Assembly: GCA_021397835.1 (NCBI GenBank)
Contig: JAJFZO010000028.1
Coordinates: 310,001 to 374,000, forward strand
Length of the DNA stretch: 64,000 nucleotides
Direction of reading: 5' to 3'
Source of the DNA: Moringa oleifera
Lineage: Eukaryota > Streptophyta > Magnoliopsida > Brassicales > Moringaceae
The number at the start of each line of letters is the position of its first letter. The stretch's first letter is position 1. The translations under genes and the position numbers were made by a program. The notes beneath the pieces are model-generated. The model was given only the letters and a program-made list of their open reading frames with translations, was not told the origin of the DNA and did no database searches. Below are positions 9,586 to 21,818 of this stretch, piece after piece.

Positions 9586-10014
9586 CTATATCGAGAAGCT
9601 TGTCAAAATAGTCCTTGATTGTTCTGATTCTTTCATCTTTTGCATCTCAAATTCTCGAATCAAATTCAGCACTTCCATTCCTCTAATCCTTTCATTTCTT
9701 TCGTATTCTTGCTTCAAAAAATCCCAAATTTCTTTGACTGTTTTTAGTGTCATTATCTTGATAAATATGGTGGATGAGACAGCTGAAAACAATGTTGCTC
9801 TTGCTTTTAATTTTCTTTGCTTCCTCTCTTTCTGGATCTTGATTTGTGCAATAATTGGATTGTTTGGCAATTCTAAAACTTCATATACTTGTTCAAAAGC
9901 TTCCCACGAATTGTTGGCATCAAGGTAGGCTTTCATTCTAACAGCCTCCATCTGGTAATTTGCTCCATCAAACACCGAAGGTGCAATTATTATGAATGAA
10001 TTTTTTGAATTCAT
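9586..10014 (-). pseudogene. copia Gag N-terminal domain (DUF4219/UBN2 type)
   Basis: 142 codons beginning MNSKNSFIIIAPSVFDGANY. The motifs FDGANYQMEAVRMKAYLDA, WEAFEQVYEV and the KTVKEIWDFLKQEYE helix are the usual Gag N-terminal and UBN2 signatures of plant copia capsid proteins. The start Met lies 94 bases inside the primer-binding site, as expected for the first gag codon. The frame ends in TILTSFSI because of a frameshift; the next frame continues with YFDKLLDIVNKVRLLD. Confidence 0.9.
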
Positions 10015-10107
10015 TGTGTATAGGTTTTTGGTTTTGGGATATAGGTAAGAAGTATTTAAGGTTTGTGTTTAGGCTTTTTCAACCACATAAATCCCTCAAG
10101 ATAATAT

Positions 10108-10119
10108 GCTCTGATACCA
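10108..10119 (-). promoter_or_regulatory. Primer-binding site of the compact copia element
   Basis: On minus TGGTATCAGAGC, an exact plant copia initiator tRNA-Met binding site, separated from the 5' LTR by three bases. Confidence 0.93.
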
Positions 10120-10122
10120 CTT

Positions 10123-10406
10123 TATTAGTTTTTTGGGGATGTGGATTTGTTTGGTTTTTGAGAGGAGAGGAAGAATAAGAGATATAGCTCTTGAAACTTG
10201 AAATTGCTTTGAATAGCTTGCAAAGACTTTGCTACATTGATGGATGTCCTATTTATAGGAGAAAATAAATAACCAAGATCTAAAATTATACTTATCTAGA
10301 TATCTTAATTAAAGATTATCTTCATCTAAAATTTAAACTACTTGATAAAATAAAAAAATAAATCTTCTTTGGATATGTAGCAGATAAGGCATCCTTTTTG
10401 CTAACA
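10123..10406 (-). repeat. 5' LTR of the compact copia element
   Basis: 284 bp, matching 8093-8374. Its inner end reads TATTAG instead of TGTTGG on plus, so the terminal CA dinucleotide on minus has mutated to TA. Confidence 0.92.
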
Positions 10407-10411
10407 CTACC
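10407..10411. repeat. Target-site duplication (right), CTACC
   Basis: Exact repeat of 8088-8092. Removing the element and one copy rejoins the host as ...GAGCTACC|CTTGGTTTG. Confidence 0.9.
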
Positions 10412-13400
10412 CTTGGTTTGAAAATTTTAAGGGCTTTAGGAATGCATGGATGTGATGTATATGGGATTAAAAGAGAAAAATAACTGCTTATTATGGGAGA
10501 AAAATAGATTTCGAATATGACATTCTTTTTGGTTTTGGAACATCCAAATATGAAAATGTGATATCTGAAATGTAGCCTGATAAGCATAATTTATTACTAG
10601 GAATTGACCTTATATGAATGATGAGTGAACTGTGTAGGGCATGAAATATTAGTGAATCTCTTTTGAATTTTAAATGATTTTATAATGCCATTGACAACAT
10701 GGTTGTTCTCACTCTTTTGAATTTTAGATGTCTTCTAATCAAATAAAAAAAATTGATGTTTTATTAGTTATGGCAATATAAATTAAATTGCATTGTATAT
10801 TGATTTTGGTGAATATTTGAGGTTTTGATGTCAAGCGGATTACTCCAAAGCTTTCGTCTTTTGATGATCTTAAGGAGATACCGTGGAATCACATGATTAT
10901 ATCAATATTAATTCCTTATCAAGTGCTTTTGATTTTACACAAGAGTTCAAACATCTTTACAATGAATACTAGCTGTCCCAAAGAGATTTTGAGGAAAGAA
11001 GTCCCATGCCTTTTATTGTTGAAGGCACTGAGTTGGATTTTTACACACTTGGTTTTCAGATTTTTCGCCTAATTTCTTATCCATTTGATTCATAAATGAC
11101 TGCCAATAATGAGCCACTAGGTAATATTATAAAGTGTTTCTTCTCATTATACATATAAACCAAATATAAATAATATGTTGAATTCCCATACAAAGAAAAA
11201 GAAAAGAGATTCTTGAGAGATTGTCACTTTTTCATGGTTGTTATTTGTGTTCACTATAAAAATGTGTACAGTATCTAATCTTATAAAATTACAAGTTTCT
11301 TACTCTGTCGATGTGGACTTGGTTTTTAACCTCTTGAACTATGAGATGACGAAGCTTGACATGTATGTACCTTATCTCATGCCAAGCTAAGAAGGTGTGA
11401 AAAGAGAGGGTTATAAGAAGGTCGACACTTATTAGTTTTATGGAAAGATAATAATTACTCGTGGTATGAGCATCTACTCGCCTTAGTACTTAGTATTACG
11501 AGATGTTGTACGTAGTAACCACTTGTTAAGTGAGTAGGAGTTACCCTTAATAACTTACATGAGAAAAACAAAACAATGACATACATGAAACAAAGTCGTA
11601 TTCAAACGAGATAAACAAACACATACAAATGGTTTAATATGAAAAATTAACATAACAAACATGAATTTAAAATTAACAAAATTCAATAGATTTAAATTCA
11701 GTAAACTTAATTCGAGGCCTTTTCTCATTAATTTTAAGAAGATCAATAGAAAAATAAAAATTGATCAAATTTTTTCTTATCGATCTTCTAAAGATTGACA
11801 AGATAAATCTGAATTTAATGAATTTGTATTGGTTAAATTCAACGAACTCATACTAATAAAATCAAATTGATTGAAATTATTTTAAATTCAATGGATATGC
11901 CTCAATAAATCGAATTTTAATAAGTAACCAAACAATTTTAATGGATCAATAATGACCAAATTTATATTTTTTCGGCCTAACCATTAGGACTGATTTTTCG
12001 TTAACCTTTATTTTCAGGTTCAACTTTTTTGAGCCTTACCGTCATTTTTTTTAGTTCAATTTTGCACACATTATAAATCCATTTATTGGGGCCTTAATTT
12101 TTAAGTTCATCTTTTAGGCTCGATAATTAGCCTATTTTATGTCCAAAATAATGGGATCATTTTTAGTAGACCTCATGATCAGATCATTTATAGATCTTGC
12201 TAACCAAGTTCATTGATTAGAATCTTGCTAATGTGTTTTATAGTCTAAAATAATTTCGTAATACTCACTCATATTCGCCAGATACTACTTGAAGTCTTGA
12301 ATCTTATCCCGAGGAGATTTATTAGCTTCCTTGGCCAACCTATGCACATCAAGTTTCATTTTTTGCTCTCGTGTATCATCTCTCTGCAGGTGTTAGGTGG
12401 CATCGTACGGGGCAGCCTTTTTTTGCCCACTTTATTGGTTAGCATGATCTTCTACATTCACATTAGTTGATGCTTTCGCTTTTCCATCTATACCAAATAC
12501 CAACTCTCGGTGATGTGCAATAACCAAAATATGACCTAAGCATTAGACCGTAGGGTAGAACCCATCTTAGCAATATGCTTGTTATTGGATTTTTCAACAG
12601 TAAGCTAACCTTGTTAAATTATAAAACCATTAAAGATAGTAATAATGTCTGCTTAGACTGTATCTTGTCCCCTTCTTCATAATGTATCGACCCTAATTAT
12701 TGGGAAATTTTTATTTTTCAGCAGAATGTTCAAAATTTATAGCCATATCTAATGGAACATCAATAGTAGCAAATCTCAGTTGCTACCACAATTTCAAGAC
12801 CGTATAATAAATAACAACTCACTAATAATTGCAGAACTAATCTATCTAAAATGGAGAGAAACAGGGGTCTGATTTGTAATGCAGGCAAACAAGTTCAGAA
12901 TCCCCCATCATATCGTCCAACGGACAAGTCGACAAATAGAATGACTGGATTTAGTAATCATGTGGCCATTTATCCACTCTTGTATTGAAGGACTAAATCA
13001 TGGGAGTATAAGAACTTTTACATTAAGAATTGGGAGCAGTAACCACAACTTGGCAAAAGAGACCCACAATACTAAACCAAGGTCAAATTATAGACCTCTG
13101 CTTTCGCTATCTCATTTACTTGAATAGTTTGATGTGACCTAAAATCATCTTTGGGATTTAGTTTCAATCATTCAGAAATTTGACTAATTGCCAATGCTAT
13201 AACTTCCAAGACCATAACAAGTAAGCATTAAGCATAACATTAAAACTATTTGTAATTTGAATTGCACTATTAAGAGATCTCATTGTCAAAAGTCCTTATT
13301 GACACTTATCTATATTTTTCACAGCAATTTTAGAGCAGACCATTCAAACAATATTCTGTAACATAGGTAGTTAAAGACAGCCTGACAAATCGCTTAAAGG

Positions 13401-14155
13401 ATCGACGTAAAGGCCGATTTTCCAATTGAATCTAGTCATGAAATCTTAAGGAAAAATCGTGTCATTTGATGAGACATCTTAACATAATAATTAATGTGTA
13501 ATGTAATTTTCTCTAATTACTAAAATCTTTTTGCTTGGTTGATAAGACAATATCATAATGATGTTGAAAGGACCTTTGAAAATATCAACGTTTCTATTCA
13601 ACTAAAATGACAAATTGTGCCATCCATGGATGCAAAACTTGAGTTCATGTTATCCCTAACTTAGGAAGTGCCTCGAGATAAAAGCAAACTTAAGTTATGG
13701 AGGCAAAGAAATTCGCTTTAACTGTTCATACGGGCTTTATCCGGATCATGCACACTAAAAGGCTCATTATTTAGTTCATATTTTTTGATAGAATATAATC
13801 AAAAGTCGGAGTCAATGTCTTGATTTTTAAACTAAAGATCAAGTCTAAAGTTAAGTTTAAGAAAACTTTTAAATTGAATTCCAATTTTCTTGTAAAAACA
13901 GCTCATTAAAACTAAGTTTTTATTAGCAATTTTTCAGTTCTCCTCTTGTAATCTCGAAGAATTAACCAGAACTCAATAAATATTAAAATTAGTTTGTCTA
14001 GCTTCTACCCACTAATAATGCATTTGACTTGCATTGTTTATAACATTTCATGAATTCTACCAAAAAATGAAGAAGAAAAAGAGATTACACTAACTGATAA
14101 TAAGTTTATTTTATTTTTGATTTAAAAAAAGTTCACAAAAGGTATAGAGTTTCAA
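10412..14155. other. AT-rich intergenic DNA, no gene recognised
   Basis: Short open frames only, with scattered stops on all frames. 12100-12700 is less AT-biased and on minus gives fragments such as KSNNKHIAKMGSTLR, but these resemble no family I can name. It may hold very old retrotransposon debris. No splice-bounded exon, RNA gene or terminal repeat was seen. Confidence 0.5.
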
Positions 14156-14420
14156 TGGCTTTTCTTTTTTTATGGTTTGTTTACCTTTACTTTTTCAAAT
14201 CTTTTTTGTTATTATATTATTTTTGCTTTTTTTCTGTTTTAAAAAAATTTTAAATAGTGGAGGCATGTCTTACAATTACGACGATCTCATAAGAAAGGTG
14301 CTAAGTTGCATCGCTGGATTATAGTTTCTAAAAGCAATGCACCATTTGTATGTACTTGTTCTGATGGCATTGTCAATGTTTCGGATGTTGTTTTTCCATC
14401 TTCATGTGGAGGTGAGCCAA
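14156..14420 (+). repeat. Low-copy repeat with an exon-like stretch (mate at 36760-36950)
   Basis: GTGGAGGCATGTCTTACAAT and the flanking T-rich sequence match 36880-36940. From about 14297 the plus frame reads KKGAKLHRWIIVSKSNAPFV and then CTCSDGIVNVSDVVFPSS up to a possible donor (GGAG|GTGAGC). The peptide looks codon-like but I do not recognise it. Confidence 0.35.
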
Positions 14421-16215
14421 GTGAACCTAAAATTAATGATCACTTTTTTTCTTATATGGGCATTTCTTGCTTCATTTGATATATTTTTTTAACTCTTTTA
14501 ATGTTAGAGCTGAAAATTTAGCATATTTCTTCTATAATTGGTTCAACGAAAGGCTGAATGACTTTTTTCAAATCTACTTTTTTTTTTTATAAAGTTACAA
14601 CATTTGCCCCCACTATAACATCTTAGGATAAAAATTGTCATGTCAAATTTATTCAAGTCATGATCTTTTTTGAACCCAAATACCATGATTTGCATGTAGA
14701 AGATGACCATGTAACAGAAGCTGTGGGCTCATACTTGATGACTAAATATCACATTAGTAGGTCTTATTACTTAATAATAATCTACATGTACTTCTGTCTG
14801 CCATTATGATTTATGCAAATGGAGTAAGAAAGTTGATCTCATCTTATAATGCTTCGTTATAATTAATCCTTTGTTCCTTTGTTCTCATTCAATGTTTAAT
14901 CTCATGCTTGAATTTTTTTTTTTTTTGATGCATTTGTAGATTTATTAGTTCATTGGATATTTCTATGAAGATTCCTAAGCTAATTAATAGGACCAATTGA
15001 TTATATGTGCTTGAAGGTAACATAAGAAAAATTAAATATATCATAGGGAATAGAATTTCAAAGCAAATTCTTTATGTTTAGCAGCCCTGAAGTTTTCTTA
15101 GATGGTAGATATGTCACCCCATTTACATCAATTTGAAGGAAGGGCAGACATGAATGTATGCTTTCACACTAGCTTCTAACTGGGTCAAAATTTTAAAAAC
15201 TAAAATCAGTTCATATTTCTAAAAAATCAAGTTGATTGTTTTTGTTACTTTTATTCCTAAATACTCACTATTCATATCATAAGTTATTGTTATTGTTAGC
15301 TGCCTTGGCATTTTGAAATTGATTTTAACTTAATAGAAGCAATTACTGTCTTTCTGTATATAAATATATATAAATGTAGCATATAGTTTGTGTCCTCTGC
15401 TTTTCCTAGCTCTAAGTCTTGCTCAAAACTTGTAAATATCTTAAAATTTTTTAAACTTTTTCTTACTTATTATTGATTCTCATTTAATGGTTGATATTTA
15501 TGATATTGATTAAACTATCAAATCTTCTTTACCATTGTTTCTCTCTTTTTCTCTTACTTTGTTACATTGCATAAATGAAACTTCATTTTTCTAGATATCT
15601 TCGGTGGTTCTTTTAGAAGATCGGCTATGTTATTTTTCTTCCATAGGTACAAATTGCAATGCTCTGATGTTGAACTCCCTATGAAGACGTATTTTTCCTT
15701 AAATTTTTTTATCAACTTTTACATTAACTTTTAGTTTATTATTTGAATGATGCAATGATTTATCACATTCTTGTTGTCTTCTACAAGTTTTTAGTCATTG
15801 TTGATTTGAAATTATGACTTATCAAAGGAAGATTTATTGCACGTAAATGGTATAGTTTTTTTGTCAACCTCTTTACCACTAATTTTATTTAATTTTTTGG
15901 CTTTGAACCAGTGGGGATGCTATCTACTCCTTTGTGAACTTTCCTTTTCTCTCAAATTGTAGTGAGTAGACTACTCAAATTTTGACTAAACTCCCTAGTC
16001 ATAAAGTAGCTATCAAGTACACCTATTAGCTATCTAGTATTAAATTTGCTTTTAAAAGTAAAATTCTTCTCCTTTTGCTGCAATGATATGTAGACTAGTC
16101 GAAAGCTTTTCTTTGATTGTTCTTTTGGTATAAAATGCAAAGTAAGGTTATTTACATTTTAAATCATTCGTTCTAATATTTGATGCTTTGTTGGATCAAG
16201 ACAAGTTGTAAAGTG
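14421..16215. other. AT-rich DNA, nothing recognised
   Basis: No coding motif, terminal repeat or RNA gene seen. It contains short poly-T runs and small TATA tracts. Confidence 0.5.

Positions 16216-16217
<2 letters not shown>

Positions 16218-16259
<42 letters not shown>
16218..16259. repeat. (TA)n microsatellite
   Basis: About 20 uninterrupted TA units. Confidence 0.95.
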
Positions 16260-16261
<2 letters not shown>

Positions 16262-16845
16262 AAAAGATATTAATTTGCAGATTATCAGATTTTTCAATTA
16301 CTAGGAATAACTATTTTGTTATAGAAACTAAAAGCATGTTCATTTACATTTCAAATCATTCTTTCTAATATTTGATATTTATTTGGTTGGACATAAGTTC
16401 TAGAGTAAAAAATGATACTAAAATACAGATCACTAGAATTTTTTTGTTATCTAGAAGTAACTATTTTCTTGTACTTAATGAGAGAGTCATATAATTTTTT
16501 TTCCTTTGTATTCTTATCAAGTTATGTGAGCTAACAAATGAAAGATAAATTCTTCTAAACCAAAATTAATGCCATTTCTCCTTAGGCATATGTGCACACT
16601 TGAAAGATGAAATAACTAATTATTTCCTAAGTGGGTTCTAATGAGCTTGGTTATTTGTTTGCATCCAAACATTTGGAGTGGTATTATCTGTTATCGAGAG
16701 ATTTTGGGGATGTTATTATTTTAATAGAAATTATCTCTAATTAATGGAAAGGTATTCATTTTATAAAATTTTTATAAATATACTATCATGCCACTGCATC
16801 TTTGTGTTATTAGGTATTTTATAAATTGGAATAAACAAGGTGAAC

Positions 16846-17625
16846 TTTAAATGTTAAATGTGTTAAATGTTAAGCATGCAAAAGCGAGCTTATGGTAACA
16901 TTGTTGTAGGATAGTGAGAGTCGGTGCCATGTGAGATCTTAAATGAGTCAAGGCCTGTAGCTTCAATGGCATATGGGATCTTTGGCATGGCTCTATCATT
17001 GAAAACAAAGTGTACGCTTCCTTCAATGATAATATAGTCTAAAGTTAAAACCCAAGTGATGATCACCTTAGCTTGTTTGTTAGGGAGCTAAAGAAAAGAT
17101 GTGAAGACTTAGAAGAAGGGTTTAAAGGATTAAAGGAAAAAGTAAAAGAACTGTACAAGCATTTAATTTGGGTTAAAATGGCCTCACTGGATGTACTACT
17201 AAAAGACTTAAAAGATTAAAAGATACTGGACAATTATCTATTCGTCAATATTCATGAATATTTGACTCCATATATAATTAATGCATGGATTTGATGCAAC
17301 ATTTGCAACCTATGTATCTTCGTGGAGATGATTAACTTATGGCTACACATATCATATTGGTTTTTAAAATTTCTTTATCAGTTGCTTCACCTTTGAGTTT
17401 TAATATAAATGTAAAGCATGCATGAGAAAATAGACAAGAAATATATATTTTAGGCTATAAATGACCTTTAAATAAATAATGGTTAGTGATATATATATAT
17501 ATATAAGAATAAAAGGATACATAAGCATCTCAATTGTGCTCATGTAGAATATGTGCACTAATTGTATACAAAACAAAAGGCTTCCAAGCTTTGAACCCAT
17601 GAAATCAAAAGTTTGATACACATAA
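16846..17625. repeat. Dispersed repeat R1, copy 1 (mate at 46741-47140)
   Basis: TTAAATGTTAAGCATGCAAA, CCTTCAATGATAAT, AAACCCAAGTGATG and TGTTAGGGAGCTAAAGA match 46741-46975. CTAATTGTATACAAAACAAA and CTTTGAACCCATGAA match 47080-47125. Copy 1 has about 350 bp more in the middle, including KDLKD-like low-complexity sequence and TATA repeats. It may be the 3' end of the LINE-like element recognised just upstream of copy 2. Confidence 0.7.
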
Positions 17626-19215
17626 TTTTTTCTATACTTTCATATTGAACATATAAAAAAATTAAGTAAAAATATAGATAGTGTGTGAAAGAAATGAGCA
17701 AAAAAATTAATTTAATAGAAAATGGATGAGATGTGATATATAAACTAAAAAAAGAGTGATTTGTGGGATAGTATATGCTTTCATGTTGAATACATGAAAT
17801 TTGCTTGAAAGTACAAAAAAAATTAAAAAAAAAAGACAGAAAGATAGGTAACTTTAAAATATTAAGGTCGTTTTAAAATAATAAATTTAGATTGTTCATA
17901 ATATAAAATTATTAGATAAATCAAGTTTTATTTTTATTTTTTTACTCAATTTTAATTATGTTTTCAAAAAAATGAAATTACTTGGATATTATTTTAATTT
18001 TTTTTTAAAAAAGATTAAAGTAAAAAATATTTTAAATTTTTAAGAGTATAAAATCATTCAAGAAAGTTTTTTTTCAAATATTATTTTAAAAATAATAATA
18101 TATGTTTGAAATTTTTGAGAGGTATGAAAAAAATCCCAAGAGAGAGATTTTCATATTTCTTATGTAAGAATTATTTTTTTAAAAGCAAAAAATAAATAAA
18201 AATATATATTTTCAATTTTTGAGGGATATAAAAAATCTCAAGAAAGAGATTTTTATATTTTAATATAAAAAACTATTTAATATTTTGAAAGATATAAAAA
18301 AATCTCAAGAGATGAATTTTTATTCTAAAATATAAGTGTTTCAAGTTTTGAAGAATATAAAAAATCTCAAAAGAGTAGTTTTTATATTTTTAATACACAA
18401 TTAATTTTAAAATATTTATTTAATATTTTTAAGAAAATATAAAAAATCTCAAGAGAGATTTTTATACTCTCTAATATAAAATTTGTTTAATATTTTTTTG
18501 AGAAATACGAAAAAAATTTAAAAGAGAATTTTTATATTTAAAAATATATTTATAAAAAAATTAAGAAAAAAATATTTGTATTCTCTAAAATATTTTGTGT
18601 ATTTTCAATTAACAAAATTATAAAAATTGAATTAAGGCTTAAATTTAAATATTAAATATTAATTATTTGCTTATATTAGGGTTATGAGACATCAAAATTA
18701 TTTATATATTTTACATAATGTGACGATACATGTGCATCAAAATGTTATTGAATTCACATGAATTTTAACAAAAATATTTTGAGGATTAGGGGATTGAACA
18801 AAAGTGATACCTCCATATTCTCCATCATAAAAGAATGTTTTAAGATTAAAAGTTAAGTAAGAGCAAAACCTCACATCTTCTTTCATAAAATGATTTCAAG
18901 AATTAAAAGTAAAACAAGAGCTAAACCTTTAGATTTTCTAAAACATTAAAATTTCATTTATTTTCATATTACGTACATTTCTTTTCAAACATATTTTTTA
19001 GAATCAATTTTAAAAACCAAATGAATTTCAAAACCAAAAAATAATCATGACTAATTGGTACTAATTTTTGAGCACTAAGGGTGCCAGTCTTTCCCACATG
19101 TAATCGACTCTCGAACTTATATTTTTAATTTCGAAACATCCATGTTATTTTATTTATTTTTAAAAAATAAATAAATTTCGATAACCAATCATACCATAAA
19201 AAAAGTTGGTAATGA
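17626..19215. mobile_element. LTR/leader block of a large Ty3/gypsy-type element, copy 1 (mate at 52310-53895)
   Basis: About 1.6 kb matches 52310-53895 along its length, starting TTTTTTCTATACTTTCAT and ending near AATCATACCATAAAAAAAG. The last 150 bp carry a conserved leader pattern: a GAGCACTAAGGGTGCCAGTC stretch, CACATGTAATCGACTC, an AATAAATTTCGATAACCAAT block and a GACTCC end. From memory, similar text (AAGGGTGC...CGACTCC...GGCGACTCC) occurs near the LTR end of plant Tat/Ogre-type gypsy elements. No gag-pol follows, so the assignment is inference. It abuts repeat R1 at 17625. Confidence 0.5.
18110..18545. repeat. Hairpin-bearing degenerate tandem repeat, copy 1
   Basis: Six units of roughly 65-95 bp, each centred on a small palindrome of the form AAAATCTCAAGAGAGATTTT (at about 18140, 18234, 18301, 18362, 18444 and 18517). 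The stem is AAATCTC/GAGATTT with a short AAGA-type loop. Spacers are A/T-only. Confidence 0.7.
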
Positions 19216-21560
19216 CTCCTTTTATTTTTATTTTCTTAAATCTTTTCAAAAGAAAATCACCAAAAATAAACATATATATTTTAAATCGCTTCAAGAATTT
19301 AACCTTGATTGAAATAAGTTTTGACAGTTTATTTAGTTGTCCAAGATTTTTTATTTACTTCTACTTTATGTTTTTATTTTTAAAAATATTTTAAATTTTT
19401 ATTTTTTTAAAATTTTTATCATCTTTGATTGCTTTAATTTAGTAAATTAACAAATATTAGACCGCATCAAGTGGTTGCAAATTTGTTACTATATTTAATC
19501 TTTAGTATTCATTACTTTTTATTTATTTTAGTTTTTAAATTGCAATTTATTTTTTACATATTTTTATTTATTTATTTATTTTTACATTTTTTGTATTTTT
19601 AAAATTTTCTTTTTTTAATTTATATTTTATTCAATTTTTTAAAAATATCAATGCAAATCTAAATTTTAATTTTAAATTTTTTCTATAGAATATTTTATGG
19701 TTCTTGAAATGTTTTAAATTATTTTATATTATTTTTTCTCATCTTTTATTGTTTTAAGTTTTCTAATCTTTTGTGTTTTTTTTTCAATTATTTTTTTATT
19801 TTATTTGAATGTTTTGGATTTGGTTACATTTTATTTTTAATTTTTTAATTTTATTTTATTTTACATTTTTTAAAATTATTTTTGATAGATATTTTAATAT
19901 TTTATTTTATTTTCTATTAATTTTTTCAATAAAATGTATTTTGTTACTTTGCAAAGAGTTTTGTTTTTTTTTACTATCACCTTTTCTATATGTATTCTCT
20001 TGATTTTTTGGATTTTTTATTTGTTTAAATTACTTTGATTTTTTAAAAAAATTTCTTACATTTATTTTTTTTTGTGTATTTTTAGTTTTCATTATTTATC
20101 CGTTTTTTAGTAACTTTATTTTTTATAGAATTTTTAGTTTATTTGGTTTCTCTAAAATTTTTATTTATTTTTTGCTTTTTATGATTTTTATAGTTCTAAA
20201 GTTTTTTAATTTTTTTTCATCTTTGTCGACTTTAATTGAGCGAAATAACAAACATTAAACCTCCCTAAGTGAAATAACATATTTTATTTATTTAGATCGA
20301 TATTTTTTTATTTTTTATTATTTGATTTATTTTATTTTTATTATATTTTTCTTTAAAAAATTAATTCAAATCAAAATTATTTTTTAATTTTTACAAAATA
20401 TTTTAGGATTGTTCAATTGTTTTAAATTGTTTTACATTATTTTATTTTTATTTTTTATGTTTCAAGGTTTTTTTATTTTTTGTGTTTTTTAATCATTCTC
20501 TTTATTTTCTTTCTAATTTTTTGGATTTTACAATATTTTATAATTTTCATTTTATTTGACTTTTTAATGATTTTTGGAGATATTTTTTATATTTTATTTT
20601 ATTTTTCACTATCCTCTTTTCCAACAAAACCTTTTTTTTTTGGCTTTGCAAAGAGTTTAGTTTCCTTAATATTTTCTTTTTTATATGTACTATCTTGATT
20701 TTGTTGGATTTTTTAAACTCTTTTTTCTTATCTTTTTTCAGTCATTTTGGATTTTTCATAAAAAAATTCTCTTGTTCAATTTTTTATTTTGTTGAGTGTG
20801 CTTATTTTTATAGTAACTTTATTTTTCTTAGATTAGACATAACGAATGTGGTTGTAATTTTATTAGTTTATCTGATTTTTTAGTTATGTTTTACTTTTAT
20901 TTATCTGATTTTTGAATTTTATTTTATTTTTTACATACTTTTATTCATTTATTTTACATGAATTTACATTTTGTTGTATTTATATTTTTTTATTGTTTGA
21001 TTTGTTGTATTTTTATTTTATATTATTTTAAAAGATCAATGTAGATCACAAAAAATTTCTCATTTCTTATATAGAATATTTTATGATTCTTGAATTGTTC
21101 TAAATTATAAAATATTTTACTTTATTTTTTAGTTTTCTAATCTTTTGTATATGCTTTTTTTCTAATTTTTTATTTTATTTGAATTTTATTAGATTATATT
21201 TTTTCCTATTTTTATTTTAATTATTTTTTCTGTTCAATGATTTTCTTGATATATTTTTTTTAAATTTAATATTTTATTTTATTTTTTAGTATTTTATTTT
21301 TCAACAAAATCTATTTTATTTTATTTTTGTATTTTAGTTTTATTTTTCTTTGAAATTTGTCGGTTGTATTAGGTTTTCAAAAATTTTTACATTTTCGAAT
21401 TATTGCATTTTTATATTTTATTTGAAACATCAACATAAATCAAAATTATTTTTAAGTATAATTTTTAAGTTTTGGATTTTTTTATATTTTCAATTAAATT
21501 GAATGTTTTAAAATTTTTATATTTTAAATGAAAATTTATTTTCATTTTAAAAATAATAAA
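19216..21560. repeat. Strongly T-rich tandem-repeat domain, copy 1
   Basis: Over 2.3 kb of plus-strand T-rich sequence with far fewer A runs. Landmarks recur: TTTGCAAAGAGTTT(T/A)GTTT at about 19950 and 20645 (about 0.69 kb apart), each followed by ATATGTA...TCTTGATTTT, and GATTGCTTTAATTTAGTAAA at 19420 with a relative at 20230. Matching landmarks occur at 49745-51580. Apparent Phe-rich ORFs here are compositional. No gene is present. Confidence 0.65.
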
Positions 21561-21654
21561 TAAATCATTATTTTTATTCTGATGAGAACCATACATACTT
21601 TTTGCATGCTTTCAATATTTGACCGTTAGGAGCTATTTAACCAAGACTCACGCC

Positions 21655-21770
21655 TGCGGCATTTCTTCCTTTTCTGTTGTGAGCCTTCCGCACCTTCTTC
21701 CTCCTCTCTTGCTTTCTCTCTTCCCCTCTCTCTTTCTCTCTCTCAAAATCCTCATCACGGGTTTAAAGAG
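21655..21770 (+). promoter_or_regulatory. CT-rich leader, possible 5' UTR
   Basis: Sharp change from T-rich to C/T-rich sequence with repeated CTCTCTTTCTCTCTCTC, typical of plant 5' leaders. A TATA-like GCTATTTAACC lies upstream at about 21624 and an ATG downstream at 21774. Confidence 0.4.
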
Positions 21771-21773
21771 GTA

Positions 21774-21818
21774 ATGATTGTAGGACTAGAGGGAACAACA
21801 ACGTTTAAGTCGACCAAG
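21774..21818 (+). CDS. Candidate 15-codon first exon (unrecognised)
   Basis: ATG after the CT-rich leader opens MIVGLEGTTTFKSTK and ends at AAG|GTGAGC, a good splice donor. Nothing downstream can be tied to it with confidence: an antisense CCCH pseudogene follows, then plus-strand HIBADH-like exons. It could be the surviving start of a broken gene. Confidence 0.3.

Larger units (their letters stand above)
8093..10406 (-). mobile_element. Compact 2.3 kb copia-type retrotransposon lacking integrase and RT (TR-GAG-like)
   Basis: A structurally complete LTR element in minus orientation: 3' LTR 8093-8374, purine tract, GAG-pre-integrase, protease, knuckle, gag, primer-binding site, 5' LTR 10123-10406, all between CTACC duplications. 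The two LTRs are very similar by eye (mostly single-base changes plus a small difference near GATATTAAAG/GATATCTTAATTAAAG). Integrase core, reverse transcriptase and RNase H are absent, so it would depend on enzymes from another copy. Non-autonomous gag-bearing LTR elements (TR-GAGs) are described in plants; this one also retains protease. Frame breaks split gag from the knuckle-protease part. Confidence 0.93.

Noticed and set aside
11555..12700. Possible minus-strand retrotransposon gag
   Set aside because: A slightly richer composition and a few peptide-like stretches, but no Gag, knuckle or protease signature.
19206..21000. Several Phe/Ile/Leu-rich open frames of 60-70 codons on plus
   Set aside because: Produced by the T-rich repeat; composition is uniform across frames and no start context, splice sites or family motif supports them.
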